DNA of 64,000 bases from Neolewinella aurantiaca (GCF_008014675.1 NZ_VOXD01000007.1:1-64000); one strand, 5' to 3'. Positions 41,086 through 50,677 are shown, counted from the stretch's first letter. Notes: generated by a model from the letters alone, not told the origin. Numbers and translations: made by a program.

Positions 41086-42939
41086 ATGTCAATTCGCCTC
41101 TTCATCCTTGCTTTTCTTTTCAGCGTGGCCTCTGCGCTGACTGGGCAATCTGTGGAGTCATCGCTGAAAACGAGGACTAAGAAGGTGAGCCGGCTTCAGC
41201 AGGCAACTGACCTGAGAGAAAAAGACCCGGCTGAAGCGATCCGCCTGCTGAATCAGGTTATTCAGCAAAAGCCGGGGGCTGACGAACTGACCGATGCATT
41301 CATCCTGCTGGGAGACATCTACGCAGACATCGGTCAGGAGGACCTCGCTGTCGGGCGTTACGACCGGGCGCTGGAGGTGATATCGGTAAAGGACCAGGAG
41401 ACCCAGGCCCTGGTGATGCTTCGGCGGGGTACGGCTTACCTCCGGCAGGAGAACTTTGCTGCTGCGCGCGAGAACTTTGCCCGTTGTCTCGACCTTGCAC
41501 CTGCGTCCGGCGCCCTGCACGCTGAATGTACCGAAGGACTGGCGGACCTCGAGTCGCGTCTGAACAACATTTCGGTCAGTAACAGCTACTATGAGCAGGT
41601 GAAATTTGCTGCACCCGATAGCCTGACGCAATCACGCGTCAACATCAAACAGGCAAGTAATTATCTGCAGCAAAACAACATCGAAGAGGCCAACAACAGC
41701 CTTAACGAGGCGCTGACGCAGGTGCCGAAGAACGCTAAAATGAGCAAGGAGGATGCCGAGGGACTCTACGCGGTGAACTCAAAAGTACGTAGCGCGGTGA
41801 TCAAGGAAGCTCCTAACCTCGACGTCGACGTTGTGGAGGCGCTGCCCGCGGCTCCGCTCGACCTCGTCACTGCCGATAACCTGACCCGTTTCAAGGCCCT
41901 GCGCGATGTCGGCAAAGTCAGAGAAGCTGAGGACAAACTGGAGATCGCTCTGAAAACGGTCGACAGTGAAACACCCGCCACGATTGCATCCGAACTCTAC
42001 GCTGCCGGCGCTGATTTTTACCTCGATCGCCGTCAGCCCGGCCGCGCAGCGGAGGTTTACCGCAACTATACCACCGCCAACGATCAGCTGCTGGCCGAGC
42101 GCCGCAAAGAAATTGATCAGCAGGTAGCCGTGCTGCGCGAGCAGCAAAAGATAGACCTTGGCCTGAAAGACCTCCGCGCAGCGGAGGTGGAAGGAGCACT
42201 GCTGAACGACCGGGTAAACCTGCAACGCTGGCTGATTTATCTGCTGGGGGCATTGCTGATTGGCGCGCTGCTCTCCGTGTTCCTGATTCTCCGCAACGTC
42301 GGTAAACGCCGCCGCGCTAATCAGGCTTTGTTGCTCCGCAACCTGCAAACCCGGATGAACCCTCACTTCATCTTCAACAGCCTCAACAGCATCAACAATT
42401 ACATCGCGCAGCAGGATGAGCGGAGTGCCAACCGCTACCTGGGCCGCTTCGCAAAACTGATGCGCAACGTGCTTGATCAATCGGGCAAAGACTTCGTTTC
42501 CCTGAGCGAGGAACTGGAACAACTCGCGCTGTACCTCGAACTGGAAAAGGAGCGGTTCACCGGGAAGTTCGATTACCTGCTCCCCGATGCATCCGGTCTG
42601 GAAGACGTTCAGCTGCCACCGATGATTCTGCAGCCTTTTGTCGAAAATGCCATCTGGCACGGTTTACGCTACCGCCCCTCGGGAGGCCAGCTTTCCGTAG
42701 ATGTTGAGCGTGACGCCGAAAGTGTGTTGATCCGGATTACGGATAATGGAATCGGCCGAAACCAATCCGCTAAACTGAAAACGAAAAACCAGCTCAGTCA
42801 TAAGAGCACAGGGATGGAAACGACCGCTCAGCGCCTGGACCTCATCAACGCATATTACGGAAAGAACTTTTCCGTGGAGGTGGAGGATGCCTTCCCCGGA
42901 ACAGAATTTCCCGGAACCCTGGTCCGGTTGAGGGTATAA
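41086..42939 (+). CDS. TPR-containing LytS-family sensor histidine kinase
   Basis: A 617-residue sensor. A signal-peptide-like N terminus (MSIRLFILAFLFSVASALTG), a TPR-rich extracytoplasmic region (about 30-340: QEDLAVGRYDRALEV; NIEEANNSLNEALTQVPKNAK; VREAEDKLEIALKTV), a membrane helix (about 379-402) and a His_kinase domain. The H-box is LQTRMNPHFIFNSLNSINNYI (His427), and LQPFVENAIWHGL is the N-box of the LytS type; ITDNGIGR follows. With the response regulator 11 bp downstream it forms a two-component pair. Starts upstream of 41086 pass through the tandem repeat tract. Confidence 0.92.
   Translation: MSIRLFILAFLFSVASALTGQSVESSLKTRTKKVSRLQQATDLREKDPAEAIRLLNQVIQQKPGADELTDAFILLGDIYADIGQEDLAVGRYDRALEVISVKDQETQALVMLRRGTAYLRQENFAAARENFARCLDLAPASGALHAECTEGLADLESRLNNISVSNSYYEQVKFAAPDSLTQSRVNIKQASNYLQQNNIEEANNSLNEALTQVPKNAKMSKEDAEGLYAVNSKVRSAVIKEAPNLDVDVVEALPAAPLDLVTADNLTRFKALRDVGKVREAEDKLEIALKTVDSETPATIASELYAAGADFYLDRRQPGRAAEVYRNYTTANDQLLAERRKEIDQQVAVLREQQKIDLGLKDLRAAEVEGALLNDRVNLQRWLIYLLGALLIGALLSVFLILRNVGKRRRANQALLLRNLQTRMNPHFIFNSLNSINNYIAQQDERSANRYLGRFAKLMRNVLDQSGKDFVSLSEELEQLALYLELEKERFTGKFDYLLPDASGLEDVQLPPMILQPFVENAIWHGLRYRPSGGQLSVDVERDAESVLIRITDNGIGRNQSAKLKTKNQLSHKSTGMETTAQRLDLINAYYGKNFSVEVEDAFPGTEFPGTLVRLRV
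41496..41514 (-). repeat. Element-like sequence inside the kinase gene
   Basis: TGCACCTGCGTCCGGCGCC resembles the dispersed element with an extra base, in frame as LAPASGA. Another near copy (GGCGCTGACGCAGGTGCC) lies at 41709-41726. Both could be coincidence. Confidence 0.35.
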
Positions 42940-42950
42940 TACAAGCAAGC

Positions 42951-43697
42951 ATGAAAACCCTGATAATCGATGATGAACAGCCAAGTCGGGAAGCCCTGCG
43001 CCATTACCTGGGGAAGTACTGCCCGGGCGTCGAGGTGGTCGGAGAAGCCCAAAGCGTCGAAACTGCTCTGGAAGCCATCCGTAAGCTCCAACCAGAACTT
43101 CTGTTTCTGGACATCGAAATGCCCTTCGGCAATGGCTTCGACCTCCTCGAAAAACTTCCGCCCGATCATAAGCTGGAAGTCGTCTTCGTAACGGCCTACG
43201 AGCAGTACGCCTTGCGGGCGCTCCGGCTCTCCGCCGCCCACTACCTCCTCAAACCGGTAGATATCGACGATCTGATCGGAGCCGTGGCCAGGGTGAAGGA
43301 ACGTCTTGGTCTGCGGGAGCAGGGCCGGGTCACCCGGGCGCTGTTGGACAACCTCAAAACCGGTGGACAGGAAGCGCCCAAGCGCCTGGCGCTGCCCCTG
43401 ATAGACGGGCTGGAAATCATCACTCCCGAAGAAATCCGTTACCTCGAAGCAGCCGACAATTTTACTTCGTTCCACCTCACCGACGGACGCAAACTCCTCA
43501 TCTGTCGTAAGCTGAAATTCTACGACGCTTTACTGTCTGTCGCTGGTTTTTGCCGCATTCACCGGTCTACGGTGGTCAACCTGGCGTTGGTCCGCCGTTA
43601 TCACCGTGGCAAAGGAGGGTCTGTAACGTTAGAGGATGGGACGGAATTGATCGTTGCTGCTGCACGGAAGCAGGCCTTGCTGGAGGCACTGGTGTGA
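42951..43697 (+). CDS. LytTR response regulator
   Basis: A 248-residue regulator. The receiver domain (1-118) carries the acidic pair Asp7/Asp8, the phosphorylation site Asp54 (FLDIEMP), Thr81 and Lys101 (LLKPVD). A LytTR DNA-binding domain (about 145-245) follows, with EEIRYLEAADNFTSFHLTDGRKLLICRKL and FCRIHRSTVVNLALVRRYHRG. It is encoded directly after the kinase and should be activated by it. Target genes are unknown. Confidence 0.95.
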   Translation: MKTLIIDDEQPSREALRHYLGKYCPGVEVVGEAQSVETALEAIRKLQPELLFLDIEMPFGNGFDLLEKLPPDHKLEVVFVTAYEQYALRALRLSAAHYLLKPVDIDDLIGAVARVKERLGLREQGRVTRALLDNLKTGGQEAPKRLALPLIDGLEIITPEEIRYLEAADNFTSFHLTDGRKLLICRKLKFYDALLSVAGFCRIHRSTVVNLALVRRYHRGKGGSVTLEDGTELIVAAARKQALLEALV

Positions 43698-43821
43698 TAT
43701 CCTTTATTGCCCGAATCTTCTGACCTGTGTGAACAGGAAACCCTCTTTTATTGGCCCTTCATGTTCATTAACGGAAATCCTTGAGGTATTCTCTCATTCA
43801 CAGTACATTACATTTTTGGCT

Positions 43822-43861
43822 CCCTCTCCGCTGAGCCTTAGGCGAAGCTTGTTGGAGAGGG
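43822..43861. repeat. CCCTCTCC hairpin
   Basis: Arms CCCTCTCC (43822-43829) and GGAGAGGG (43854-43861) enclose a 24-nt loop in the convergent gap between the regulator and the ACT-domain gene. It belongs to the same loose family as 128-148. Confidence 0.55.
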
Positions 43862-43908
43862 CGGGGGGAGAGGGGGGAAATCAAAAATGTAGAGTAGCAT
43901 ATCTCTCA

Positions 43909-44292
43909 TTATAAATTTTGGAGCACATCCATTGCCAGAGCGGCATCCTTTTTCGCAACGAATAAATGGTCGTGGTGAAAAGCCGCTACAACGTTGCAAC
44001 TGATGTTGTGCCGGCCCAAAGCAGTAGCGAAGGCGGCCGTGAAGCCTACAGCGTCCAGCGCGGAATTAACTTCCATAGTGATCCAGGCGGCAACGTATTC
44101 GTACTGCAAACCAAGCTGATCGGCGACGCTTTGCCTCAGGATGAAGGTCATACCTTCGTCTTCCTGAAAGGACATCAGAACGTCCTTCAGGGGCAGGTCC
44201 GGCCAGTCCGGGAGGCTGACGAAGACGAAAGCTCCCGGTTGGAGCTTTGGTTGTGCGTGCTGCAACAGTTCGTTGAGGTCGTGAATGGGCAT
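43909..44292 (-). CDS. ACT-domain protein (DUF2241-like)
   Basis: A 127-residue protein. The segment MTFILRQSVADQLGLQYEYVAAWITMEVNSALDAVGFTAAFATALGRHNISCNVVAAFHHDHLFVAKKDAALAMDVL fits the two-part ACT_3/ACT_7 architecture of small uncharacterised ACT proteins. These often bind amino acids. It lies 2 bp after the esterase gene on the same strand and is very likely co-transcribed. Confidence 0.8.
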   Translation of the reverse strand: MPIHDLNELLQHAQPKLQPGAFVFVSLPDWPDLPLKDVLMSFQEDEGMTFILRQSVADQLGLQYEYVAAWITMEVNSALDAVGFTAAFATALGRHNISCNVVAAFHHDHLFVAKKDAALAMDVLQNL

Positions 44293-44294
44293 TG

Positions 44295-45866
44295 TTATTG
44301 TTCGCCGTGGTACATCCGGTTGAGGAAGCGGTAACGCGCATCATTCTTAGCAGGAACAGCTTTGCTCTCCACGTCGATGACCATCACCGGTGGACTATCA
44401 TCACCGGGGGCGACCTTAGGCCACCCGGGGAGATCTTCACCGTTGGGGTCTCCGGTTTTGATGAAGTTAGCGAAGTAACTCTTCATGGTCGAGGAGACTT
44501 TGTAATCGTCCTCGGTCCATTGCCAGCCAGGGACAAGGTGCAGGTTGCCCAGGGCGTACTCGATCTCGCACGCATGGGGAGCCCCGATGGCTGCCGGACG
44601 CTCTCCGGCGGCGTTGGCGGGGCGGAGCTTAGAGTATAGGTAGCGGTAAACCGGCTGGTTGCTGTTTTTCCGGTGTAGATCGAACCATTTCCAGGTGCTG
44701 AAAACAATCCAGTTGTCGGAGCCGAAGTCGGAGATGGTTTGTTCCAGCTCGGTACCGGACTGGCCGGCGTAGAGTTTGAGTGCCTCATCGGAGCTTTCGC
44801 TGATTCGCTGCTTTACAATTTCTTCGAAACCGGCACGGGTGAAGGGCGGCCGCAGGAAGGCCGCGGCTGGGAGTTCGGCAGAGTTCCAACCGAGCAAGAG
44901 GGGAACCATTGCTTGCTCCCTGGCTTCAAATATAGCCGGGAGCGTCTTTGGCAACAGGTAACCGTCGAGGACCATCGGCAATTGAGGCCGGTATTCATTG
45001 TACAATTCGAAAAGCTCAGCGGTGCTGAGCTTGCGAAACTCATCCCAGGAGTAGCCGGTTTGGGCTACGAATGCTGCTCCGGTCTGCTCGGCCTCCTTGA
45101 GGGGGACGGGCGTTCCGGTAGGATTGATGAGGGCTCCGCTTTCTCCGATGGCCCCGGCGATGTTGTCGCGTGAGAGTGGAGAAGCCATGTGCAGGCTGGT
45201 GGACATAGATCCGGCCGATTCTCCGGCTATGGTGATGTGGTCGGGGTCGCCGCCGAAGGCGGCGATGTTGTCTTTTACCCACTGCAGGCTGGCGGATTGA
45301 TCGAGCGCTCCGTAGTTGCCGGATGCACTGTAAGGGGCTTCTTTAGAGAGTTCCGGATGGGCGAAGTAACCGAAGAGATTGAGGCGGTAGTTTACGGTAA
45401 CGACAACGATGCCTTCTTTGGCCATGCTTTCGCCGTCGTAGCGGTATTCTGATCCGTCGCCGGCAACGTGGCCTCCGCCGTAGAAGTAAAGGAGAACCGG
45501 AAGCCCTGTTTCTTTCTGTTTCCGGGGCGTCCAGACGTTGAGGTAGAGGCAGTCTTCGCTCAGGCCGTCAGAACGGAAGAGCATGTCGTCCCACATGTGT
45601 TTCTGGATGGCGCGCGGACCAAAATTCTTCGCCATTTTCTTTCCGGACCACGGCTTCATGGGCTGCGGTGCCTTCCAGCGGAGCGGGCCCACCGGTGGCT
45701 GGGCGTAAGGAATCCCCAGGTAGGTCTGGATGCCCGTTTTGTTGTCATAATCTCCCTCAAGGATACCGCCCTGAACGGTGGTGTGAACGGGAAAACCATT
45801 TGGGTTTTGAGCAAAGAGCGCACTGGCGATAGCTACGATCGCCAGGGTAAGAAAGAATGTTTTCAC
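44295..45866 (-). CDS. Exported type B carboxylesterase
   Basis: A 523-residue alpha/beta hydrolase of the type B carboxylesterase family. A signal peptide (MKTFFLTLAIVAIASALFAQ) is followed by the family markers YLGIPYAQPPVGPLRWKAPQP, SEDCLYLNVWTP and the nucleophile elbow GESAGS (Ser217). The acidic triad residue lies in the middle region and the His in GAPHACEIEYALGN. The enzyme should hydrolyse an ester outside the cytoplasm. The downstream ACT-domain gene does not suggest a substrate. Confidence 0.92.
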   Translation of the reverse strand: MKTFFLTLAIVAIASALFAQNPNGFPVHTTVQGGILEGDYDNKTGIQTYLGIPYAQPPVGPLRWKAPQPMKPWSGKKMAKNFGPRAIQKHMWDDMLFRSDGLSEDCLYLNVWTPRKQKETGLPVLLYFYGGGHVAGDGSEYRYDGESMAKEGIVVVTVNYRLNLFGYFAHPELSKEAPYSASGNYGALDQSASLQWVKDNIAAFGGDPDHITIAGESAGSMSTSLHMASPLSRDNIAGAIGESGALINPTGTPVPLKEAEQTGAAFVAQTGYSWDEFRKLSTAELFELYNEYRPQLPMVLDGYLLPKTLPAIFEAREQAMVPLLLGWNSAELPAAAFLRPPFTRAGFEEIVKQRISESSDEALKLYAGQSGTELEQTISDFGSDNWIVFSTWKWFDLHRKNSNQPVYRYLYSKLRPANAAGERPAAIGAPHACEIEYALGNLHLVPGWQWTEDDYKVSSTMKSYFANFIKTGDPNGEDLPGWPKVAPGDDSPPVMVIDVESKAVPAKNDARYRFLNRMYHGEQ

Positions 45867-45894
45867 GACTTTAAATTTTGGGGAAGATACAAAG

Positions 45895-45912
45895 GGCGCG
45901 GTCGCAGGTGCA
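45895..45912 (+). repeat. Dispersed 18-bp element, copy 12
   Basis: GGCGCGGTCGCAGGTGCA, exact consensus, 28 bp upstream of the esterase start. It forms an inverted pair with the copy at 45958-45975. Confidence 0.85.
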
Positions 45913-45957
45913 ATATAAGCTCTTCAAATAACAGAAACCGGACCAATAACTCACCCT

Positions 45958-45975
45958 GTATCCTGCGGCCGCGCC
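45958..45975 (-). repeat. Dispersed element, copy 13 (partial)
   Basis: The core CCTGCGGCCGCGCC (45962-45975) is intact; the outer TGCA part has diverged. It lies 65 bp before the lipoprotein gene. Confidence 0.65.
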
Positions 45976-46040
45976 ACAAATATGGACACATCGCGTAACG
46001 CTACCGTATCCCGGCGTATAGAAAGGTACAAACGCAATTT

Positions 46041-46613
46041 ATGAAATCTCTCTCATTGGCTCTCCTTTTCTTTGTCTCCCTATCCTGCGGCGATAAGAAT
46101 GCCCAGACAGCAGCTGTTGCTGCTCCCGCCACCGCCCAGCCCGCCATCGCCGTTTCTGTGCAGGAACCGATCGATCCTCCCTGTAAAACATTTTCGCACG
46201 ATCTCGTTGCGGAAACCTTCGGCTGGGCGGGTTCTGGCGAAGGCCAGCCCAATAGCATGAGCGACGGGCGCGTTCAGAACTGTACGTTTATGTCTACCGA
46301 CAATTCCGGACTTGCTCACATCACCATCAGTAAAAGCGATGAACGCACGATTGAAATGAAATACGTGGAGCGTGCTTTTATCAGAGACTTAGAGCGTGAA
46401 GATGATCGCATTTCCTCGATAGAACTGCCCGCTGAACTGGGGGACCAAACTATCTACACTACCGGGCAAAAAGGGCCGCATTACCTCTACGTTTTGCGTT
46501 GGAGGGTCGGTAATCTGATCGATTACAACATCACGCTGAGGACGAACAAACGGCAGGAAAAAGATGCGGTACTGAAACAATTGAAGTCGCTCGCCGCGAA
46601 GTTGACGGCATAA
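46041..46613 (+). CDS. Predicted lipoprotein
   Basis: A 190-residue protein with a lipobox ending at Cys16 (LLFFVSLSCGDKN), so it should be lipid-anchored. The body has an Ala/Pro-rich linker, two cysteines (PPCKTF and QNCTF) that may pair, and no recognised domain. It lies upstream of carB on the opposite strand, separated by a long bidirectional hairpin. Confidence 0.72.
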   Translation: MKSLSLALLFFVSLSCGDKNAQTAAVAAPATAQPAIAVSVQEPIDPPCKTFSHDLVAETFGWAGSGEGQPNSMSDGRVQNCTFMSTDNSGLAHITISKSDERTIEMKYVERAFIRDLEREDDRISSIELPAELGDQTIYTTGQKGPHYLYVLRWRVGNLIDYNITLRTNKRQEKDAVLKQLKSLAAKLTA

Positions 46614-46617
46614 AAAA

Positions 46618-46683
46618 ACTGCGCCGTTGTGTTCGTAATCAGCCCGGGGGCTACTTTACGGAACACAACGACGCAGTTGTTTT
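46618..46683. terminator. Bidirectional terminator between the lipoprotein gene and carB
   Basis: Arms of about 21 bp (46618-46638; 46656-46677, near perfect) are flanked by AAAAAAA on the left and TTGTTTT on the right, so they could end transcription from both sides. Confidence 0.85.
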
Positions 46684-46691
46684 GCCGGGCG

Positions 46692-49529
46692 TTACCGGGT
46701 AAGGTAGACGCTGCGGTTACGGTCGAGTTCGCGGAAGAACGGATCGGTCATGTCCTTCACGAAGCGGATGGCTTCTCCGGTTGATTTCATCTCAGGGCCG
46801 AGTTGTTTGTCCACGTTCGGGAACTTATTGAAACTGAAGACGGGAACCTTGATCGCGTAGCCACTTGGCTGCGGATTGATGACAAAGTCTTTGAGTTTGT
46901 GGCTTCCGAGCATCACCTTAGTAGCGATGTTGAGGTAAGGTACCTTGTACGCTTTCGCGATGAAAGGTGTCGTCCGGGAAGCCCGTGGGTTGGCTTCGAT
47001 AACATACACATTTTCCTCTCCGGTTTCCTTGTCGGTCTTGATGGCAAACTGTACGTTGATCAGGCCCTTGGTCTTGAGGGCGAAGGCTAGCTTTTCGGTG
47101 TACTCCCGCATCTTGTTGACAGCGTTGACGCTGAGAGAATAGGTAGGAAGCACCGCAGAGCTGTCTCCGGAGTGAATACCAGCGGGTTCGATGTGCTCCA
47201 TGATGCCCATAATGTGGACTTCGTCGCCGTCGCAGATGGCATCTACTTCTGCTTCCTTGGCCCGGTCGAGGAAGTGATCCACCAGCACCACCATGTTAGG
47301 GTCTTTTTTGAAGATGCTCAGTACGTGGCGCTCCAGTTCGTCGTCGTTGATAACGATCCGCATGTCCTGACCGCCGAGTACGTAGCTGGGGCGAACAAGC
47401 ACGGGGTATCCAACCCGCTTGGCAACATCGAGCGCTTCGTCTGCATCTTTAGCTGTGCCAAAGTTAGGGTAGGGGATGTCGAGTTCTTTGAGGAGGTTAC
47501 TGAACCGACCCCGGTCTTCGGCAAGGTCGAGGCTTTCGTAGCTCGAGCCGATGATCTTGATGCCACGGTTGTGGAATTCCTCGGCAAGTTTCAGGGCGGT
47601 TTGGCCACCGAGCTGAACGATCACGCCTTCGGGTTTTTCCAGTTCGATGATTTCCCGGATGTGCTCCCAGTAAACGGGCTCGAAGTAGAGCTTGTCGGCC
47701 TGGTCGAAATCGGTGGAAACGGTTTCCGGGTTACAGTTCACCATGATGGCTTCGTACCCGGCTTCCTGTACTGCCCTCAGGCCGTGGACACAACAGTAAT
47801 CGAATTCGATACCCTGGCCAATCCGGTTGGGCCCGGAACCAAGGACGATGACTTTCTTCTTATCGGTAACAATGCTTTCGTTTTCGCTGTCGAAGGTAGA
47901 GTAGAAGTAAGGCGTCTGTGCTTCGAACTCTGCGGCACAGGTGTCTACCATTTTGTAGGTCCGCTTGATACCGAGTTCATAGCGGCGGTTGGTAACGGCT
48001 TCTTCGTCTACGCGCAGCAGGTAGGCAATTTGTGCGTCGGAGTAACCGAGCTCTTTGAGCTCGCGGAAGAAATCAGCGGGGATGTCTTCGGGAACATTGT
48101 ACCGTTGTACGCGGAGATCGTAATCTACGAGGCGTTTGATCTGGTTGATGAACCAGGGGTCGATCTTCGTGAGTTTGTGGATCGTTTTGCGGGGAACACC
48201 GAGGCGAAGGGCATCCTTTAGGCGGAAGAGCCGGTCATCGGAGACGTTCTCGAGACGGTTGAGAATGTCGTCGGTTTTGATCCATTCCTTCTTGTCTGAT
48301 CCCAATCCGGCGCGTCCGTTTTCGAGGCTTTGACAAGCCTTTTGCAGTGCTTCGAGGAAGTTGCGGCCGATGCCCATAACTTCTCCTACCGACTTCATCT
48401 GAAGACCGAGTTTGTGGTCAGCTCCGGGGAATTTATTGAAGTTCCAACGTGGAATCTTAACGATCACGTAGTCGAGAGTAGGCTCAAAGAAGGCCGAGGT
48501 CGTTTTGGTGATCTGGTTTTTGAGTTCGTCGAGGTTGTACCCCAGGGCCAGTTTTGCGGCGATTTTCGCGATCGGGTATCCGGTTGCTTTAGAGGCCAGT
48601 GCCGAAGACCGGGAAACACGGGGGTTGATCTCGATAACGATGAGTTCTTCGGTCTCAGGGTTTTGGCTGAACTGGATGTTACATCCACCAGCGAAGTTGC
48701 CCATGCCCCGCATAGCGATGATGGCCTGGTTACGCATATCCTGGTATGCTTTGTCGGACAGGGTCATTGCGGGAGCAACGGTGATGGAGTCTCCGGTGTG
48801 GATACCCATCGGGTCGAAGTTCTCGACGGTACAGATGATAACAACGTTATTAGCGGAGTCACGCAGTAGTTCGAGTTCGAATTCTTTCCAGCCCAGAACA
48901 GCTTTATCGATCAGTACTTCGTGGGTCGGGCTGGCGTCGAGGCCGCGCCGGAGCATGTCGGCGTAGTCTTCCTGCTTGAAGCAAAAGCCGCCTCCGAAGC
49001 CGCCAAGGGTGTAACTTGGGCGGATAACGAGGGGGAAACCAATTTCCTGGGCCGCTTCCATTCCTTCGAGGAAAGAGTTGGCAATCATGGCCGGAGCACA
49101 GGCGAGGCCGAGTTTTTCCATGTGCAACCGGAAGAGCTCCCGGTTTTCTGCCAGGTCGATAGCGTCCAGATCTACCCCGATCATTCGGATGTCGTACTTT
49201 TCCCAGAGGCCTACCTCACCACATTCGATGGCAAGATTAAGTGCGGTCTGACCTCCCATAGTAGGAAGGACGGCGTCGATCTGGGGTTGTTCGCGTAAGA
49301 CTTGTTCAACGGACTCAGGAGTAAGGGGGAGAAGATAGACGTTCTCCGCAGTGGAGGGGTCAGTCATAATCGTTGCCGGGTTAGGGTTGATTATGGTGAC
49401 TTCAATGCCTTCTTCCCGAAGACTGTGGCTGGCCTGAGTGCCGGAATAGTCAAATTCGCAAGCCTGACCAATGATGATCGGGCCTGAACCGATAATGAGG
49501 ACTGATTTGATGGATGTATCCTTTGGCAT
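46692..49529 (-). CDS. carB: Carbamoyl-phosphate synthase large subunit lacking the MGS-like domain
   Basis: A 945-residue CarB. It starts with IKSVLIIGSGPIIIGQACEFDYSGTQASHSLREEG and has two ATP-grasp halves (first VIRPSYTLGGFGGG, second VLVRPSYVLGGQDMRIV) with the typical repeats (IEINPRVSRSSALASKATGYPIAKIAAKLALGYNLDELKN and VIEANPRASRTTPFIAKAYKVPYLNIATKVMLG). Canonical CarB is about 1070 residues; this one stops just after GPEMKSTGEAIRF, so the C-terminal MGS-like allosteric domain (roughly 130 residues) is absent. A short CarB is, as far as I recall, usual in Bacteroidota. It supplies carbamoyl phosphate for pyrimidine and arginine synthesis. carA is not in the window. Confidence 0.95.
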   Translation of the reverse strand: MPKDTSIKSVLIIGSGPIIIGQACEFDYSGTQASHSLREEGIEVTIINPNPATIMTDPSTAENVYLLPLTPESVEQVLREQPQIDAVLPTMGGQTALNLAIECGEVGLWEKYDIRMIGVDLDAIDLAENRELFRLHMEKLGLACAPAMIANSFLEGMEAAQEIGFPLVIRPSYTLGGFGGGFCFKQEDYADMLRRGLDASPTHEVLIDKAVLGWKEFELELLRDSANNVVIICTVENFDPMGIHTGDSITVAPAMTLSDKAYQDMRNQAIIAMRGMGNFAGGCNIQFSQNPETEELIVIEINPRVSRSSALASKATGYPIAKIAAKLALGYNLDELKNQITKTTSAFFEPTLDYVIVKIPRWNFNKFPGADHKLGLQMKSVGEVMGIGRNFLEALQKACQSLENGRAGLGSDKKEWIKTDDILNRLENVSDDRLFRLKDALRLGVPRKTIHKLTKIDPWFINQIKRLVDYDLRVQRYNVPEDIPADFFRELKELGYSDAQIAYLLRVDEEAVTNRRYELGIKRTYKMVDTCAAEFEAQTPYFYSTFDSENESIVTDKKKVIVLGSGPNRIGQGIEFDYCCVHGLRAVQEAGYEAIMVNCNPETVSTDFDQADKLYFEPVYWEHIREIIELEKPEGVIVQLGGQTALKLAEEFHNRGIKIIGSSYESLDLAEDRGRFSNLLKELDIPYPNFGTAKDADEALDVAKRVGYPVLVRPSYVLGGQDMRIVINDDELERHVLSIFKKDPNMVVLVDHFLDRAKEAEVDAICDGDEVHIMGIMEHIEPAGIHSGDSSAVLPTYSLSVNAVNKMREYTEKLAFALKTKGLINVQFAIKTDKETGEENVYVIEANPRASRTTPFIAKAYKVPYLNIATKVMLGSHKLKDFVINPQPSGYAIKVPVFSFNKFPNVDKQLGPEMKSTGEAIRFVKDMTDPFFRELDRNRSVYLTR

Positions 49530-49731
49530 GCCTGTGGGGTAAGTTAAAATTCGCGCAAAGATAAGCGATCAGAGGCAGTAGGACCGAAGCTTTGGCCTAA
49601 GGTTTTGCACAAAAAATCATCTCTTCGGATCATAAATGCCACTGGAAGATGTCAGCGCTCAAGTGAAGAAATTTTCGACTTTTGCTGGAATTTAATGATC
49701 TTTATACTGTTTTGGTGTTTATAATGTTATC

Positions 49732-50574
49732 ATGAAAAATAATCTTTTCAGCCAATCATACACGTTGCTGTTTGAGGATACGGGTGATCCTACCTTGAAG
49801 TCTAGTGCAGAACTACGCACTATACAAAGGAACTGTGTGGCCCGCAATAACCCGAATACTTTCTATGCAACGGTCGATCCAAGGCCTGAACCAAAAGTTG
49901 TGTGGAGCAGCAATACCAGAGCTCACTTTGGCCCTAAGGAGTTTACCTATAGCAGGTTCTTTGATGCGATTCATCCTTTCTGGCTGCCCATCTACGTGGG
50001 CATGGTGGAATCAACCTACCGTCTTGTCAAGCCTACTGTGAACATAGATGGAGTACGGGAACTCATCATGACCGGGAACTTCCCATTAAGAATTGAGAAC
50101 GGGAAGTATTTCTGGTATAACCAGGTCTCGATGGCCGGAACTTTTGATGAGAAAGGAGCGCTGGTAGAATACTTTAACGAGTTTCATCGCCTGTCGGAGT
50201 TCGACCGTATGGTCCCGGATAAGCCGTCTCTTACTTACCAGGGAAATACGTTGGAAGCTTATGAAGTGCAATTCAAACTGGACGTAGGACCTGTTCTGGA
50301 ACAATGCCTGAAAGACCACTTTTCACCCGCTTCTTATAAGATTTTACGGGCATACCGAACCCTGAAGTTCGAGGGTAGGGGAACAAGCCGGGAGGAAGTT
50401 GCTGATTTCCTTGGTATAAATGTCCAGGCCCTGGATAAAGGAAATGGACGTCTTCTCTCTCAGGCGAGGCTTGTTTTTCCCAAAGCAGTACTTACTACTG
50501 TCTGCAATCTGGCATCCTTTCTCAACGACACTTTCGGTATGCCACTAAAGAGTACAAGCAGAAGAACGCTTTAG
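49732..50574 (+). CDS. PAS-like/HTH regulator, first of a tandem paralogous pair
   Basis: A 280-residue protein. Residues about 40-190 are predicted to form a PAS-like sensor fold (PNTFYATVDPRPEPKVVWSSN; FTYSRFFDAIHPFWLPIYVGM; YFWYNQVSMAGTFDEKGALVEYFNEFHRLSEFD). The C-terminal part (FSPASYKILRAYRTL..TSREEVADFLGINVQALDKGNGRLL) looks like a LuxR-type helix-turn-helix. It resembles the next gene over its whole length. I do not recognise a named family, and the ligand is unknown. Confidence 0.65.
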   Translation: MKNNLFSQSYTLLFEDTGDPTLKSSAELRTIQRNCVARNNPNTFYATVDPRPEPKVVWSSNTRAHFGPKEFTYSRFFDAIHPFWLPIYVGMVESTYRLVKPTVNIDGVRELIMTGNFPLRIENGKYFWYNQVSMAGTFDEKGALVEYFNEFHRLSEFDRMVPDKPSLTYQGNTLEAYEVQFKLDVGPVLEQCLKDHFSPASYKILRAYRTLKFEGRGTSREEVADFLGINVQALDKGNGRLLSQARLVFPKAVLTTVCNLASFLNDTFGMPLKSTSRRTL

Positions 50575-50677
50575 TGTTCTGACGCAGAAAATTATTACCT
50601 TGGATAGGAAATCCTGAAGACTCTGTGAGTGCTGTCAAAATAGAAACTGATTCTTGGCTTTACAACATAACACACGG

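Noticed and set aside
47172-48221. A 349-codon + strand frame opposite carB
   Set aside because: Antisense shadow of a highly conserved gene, with no family features of its own.
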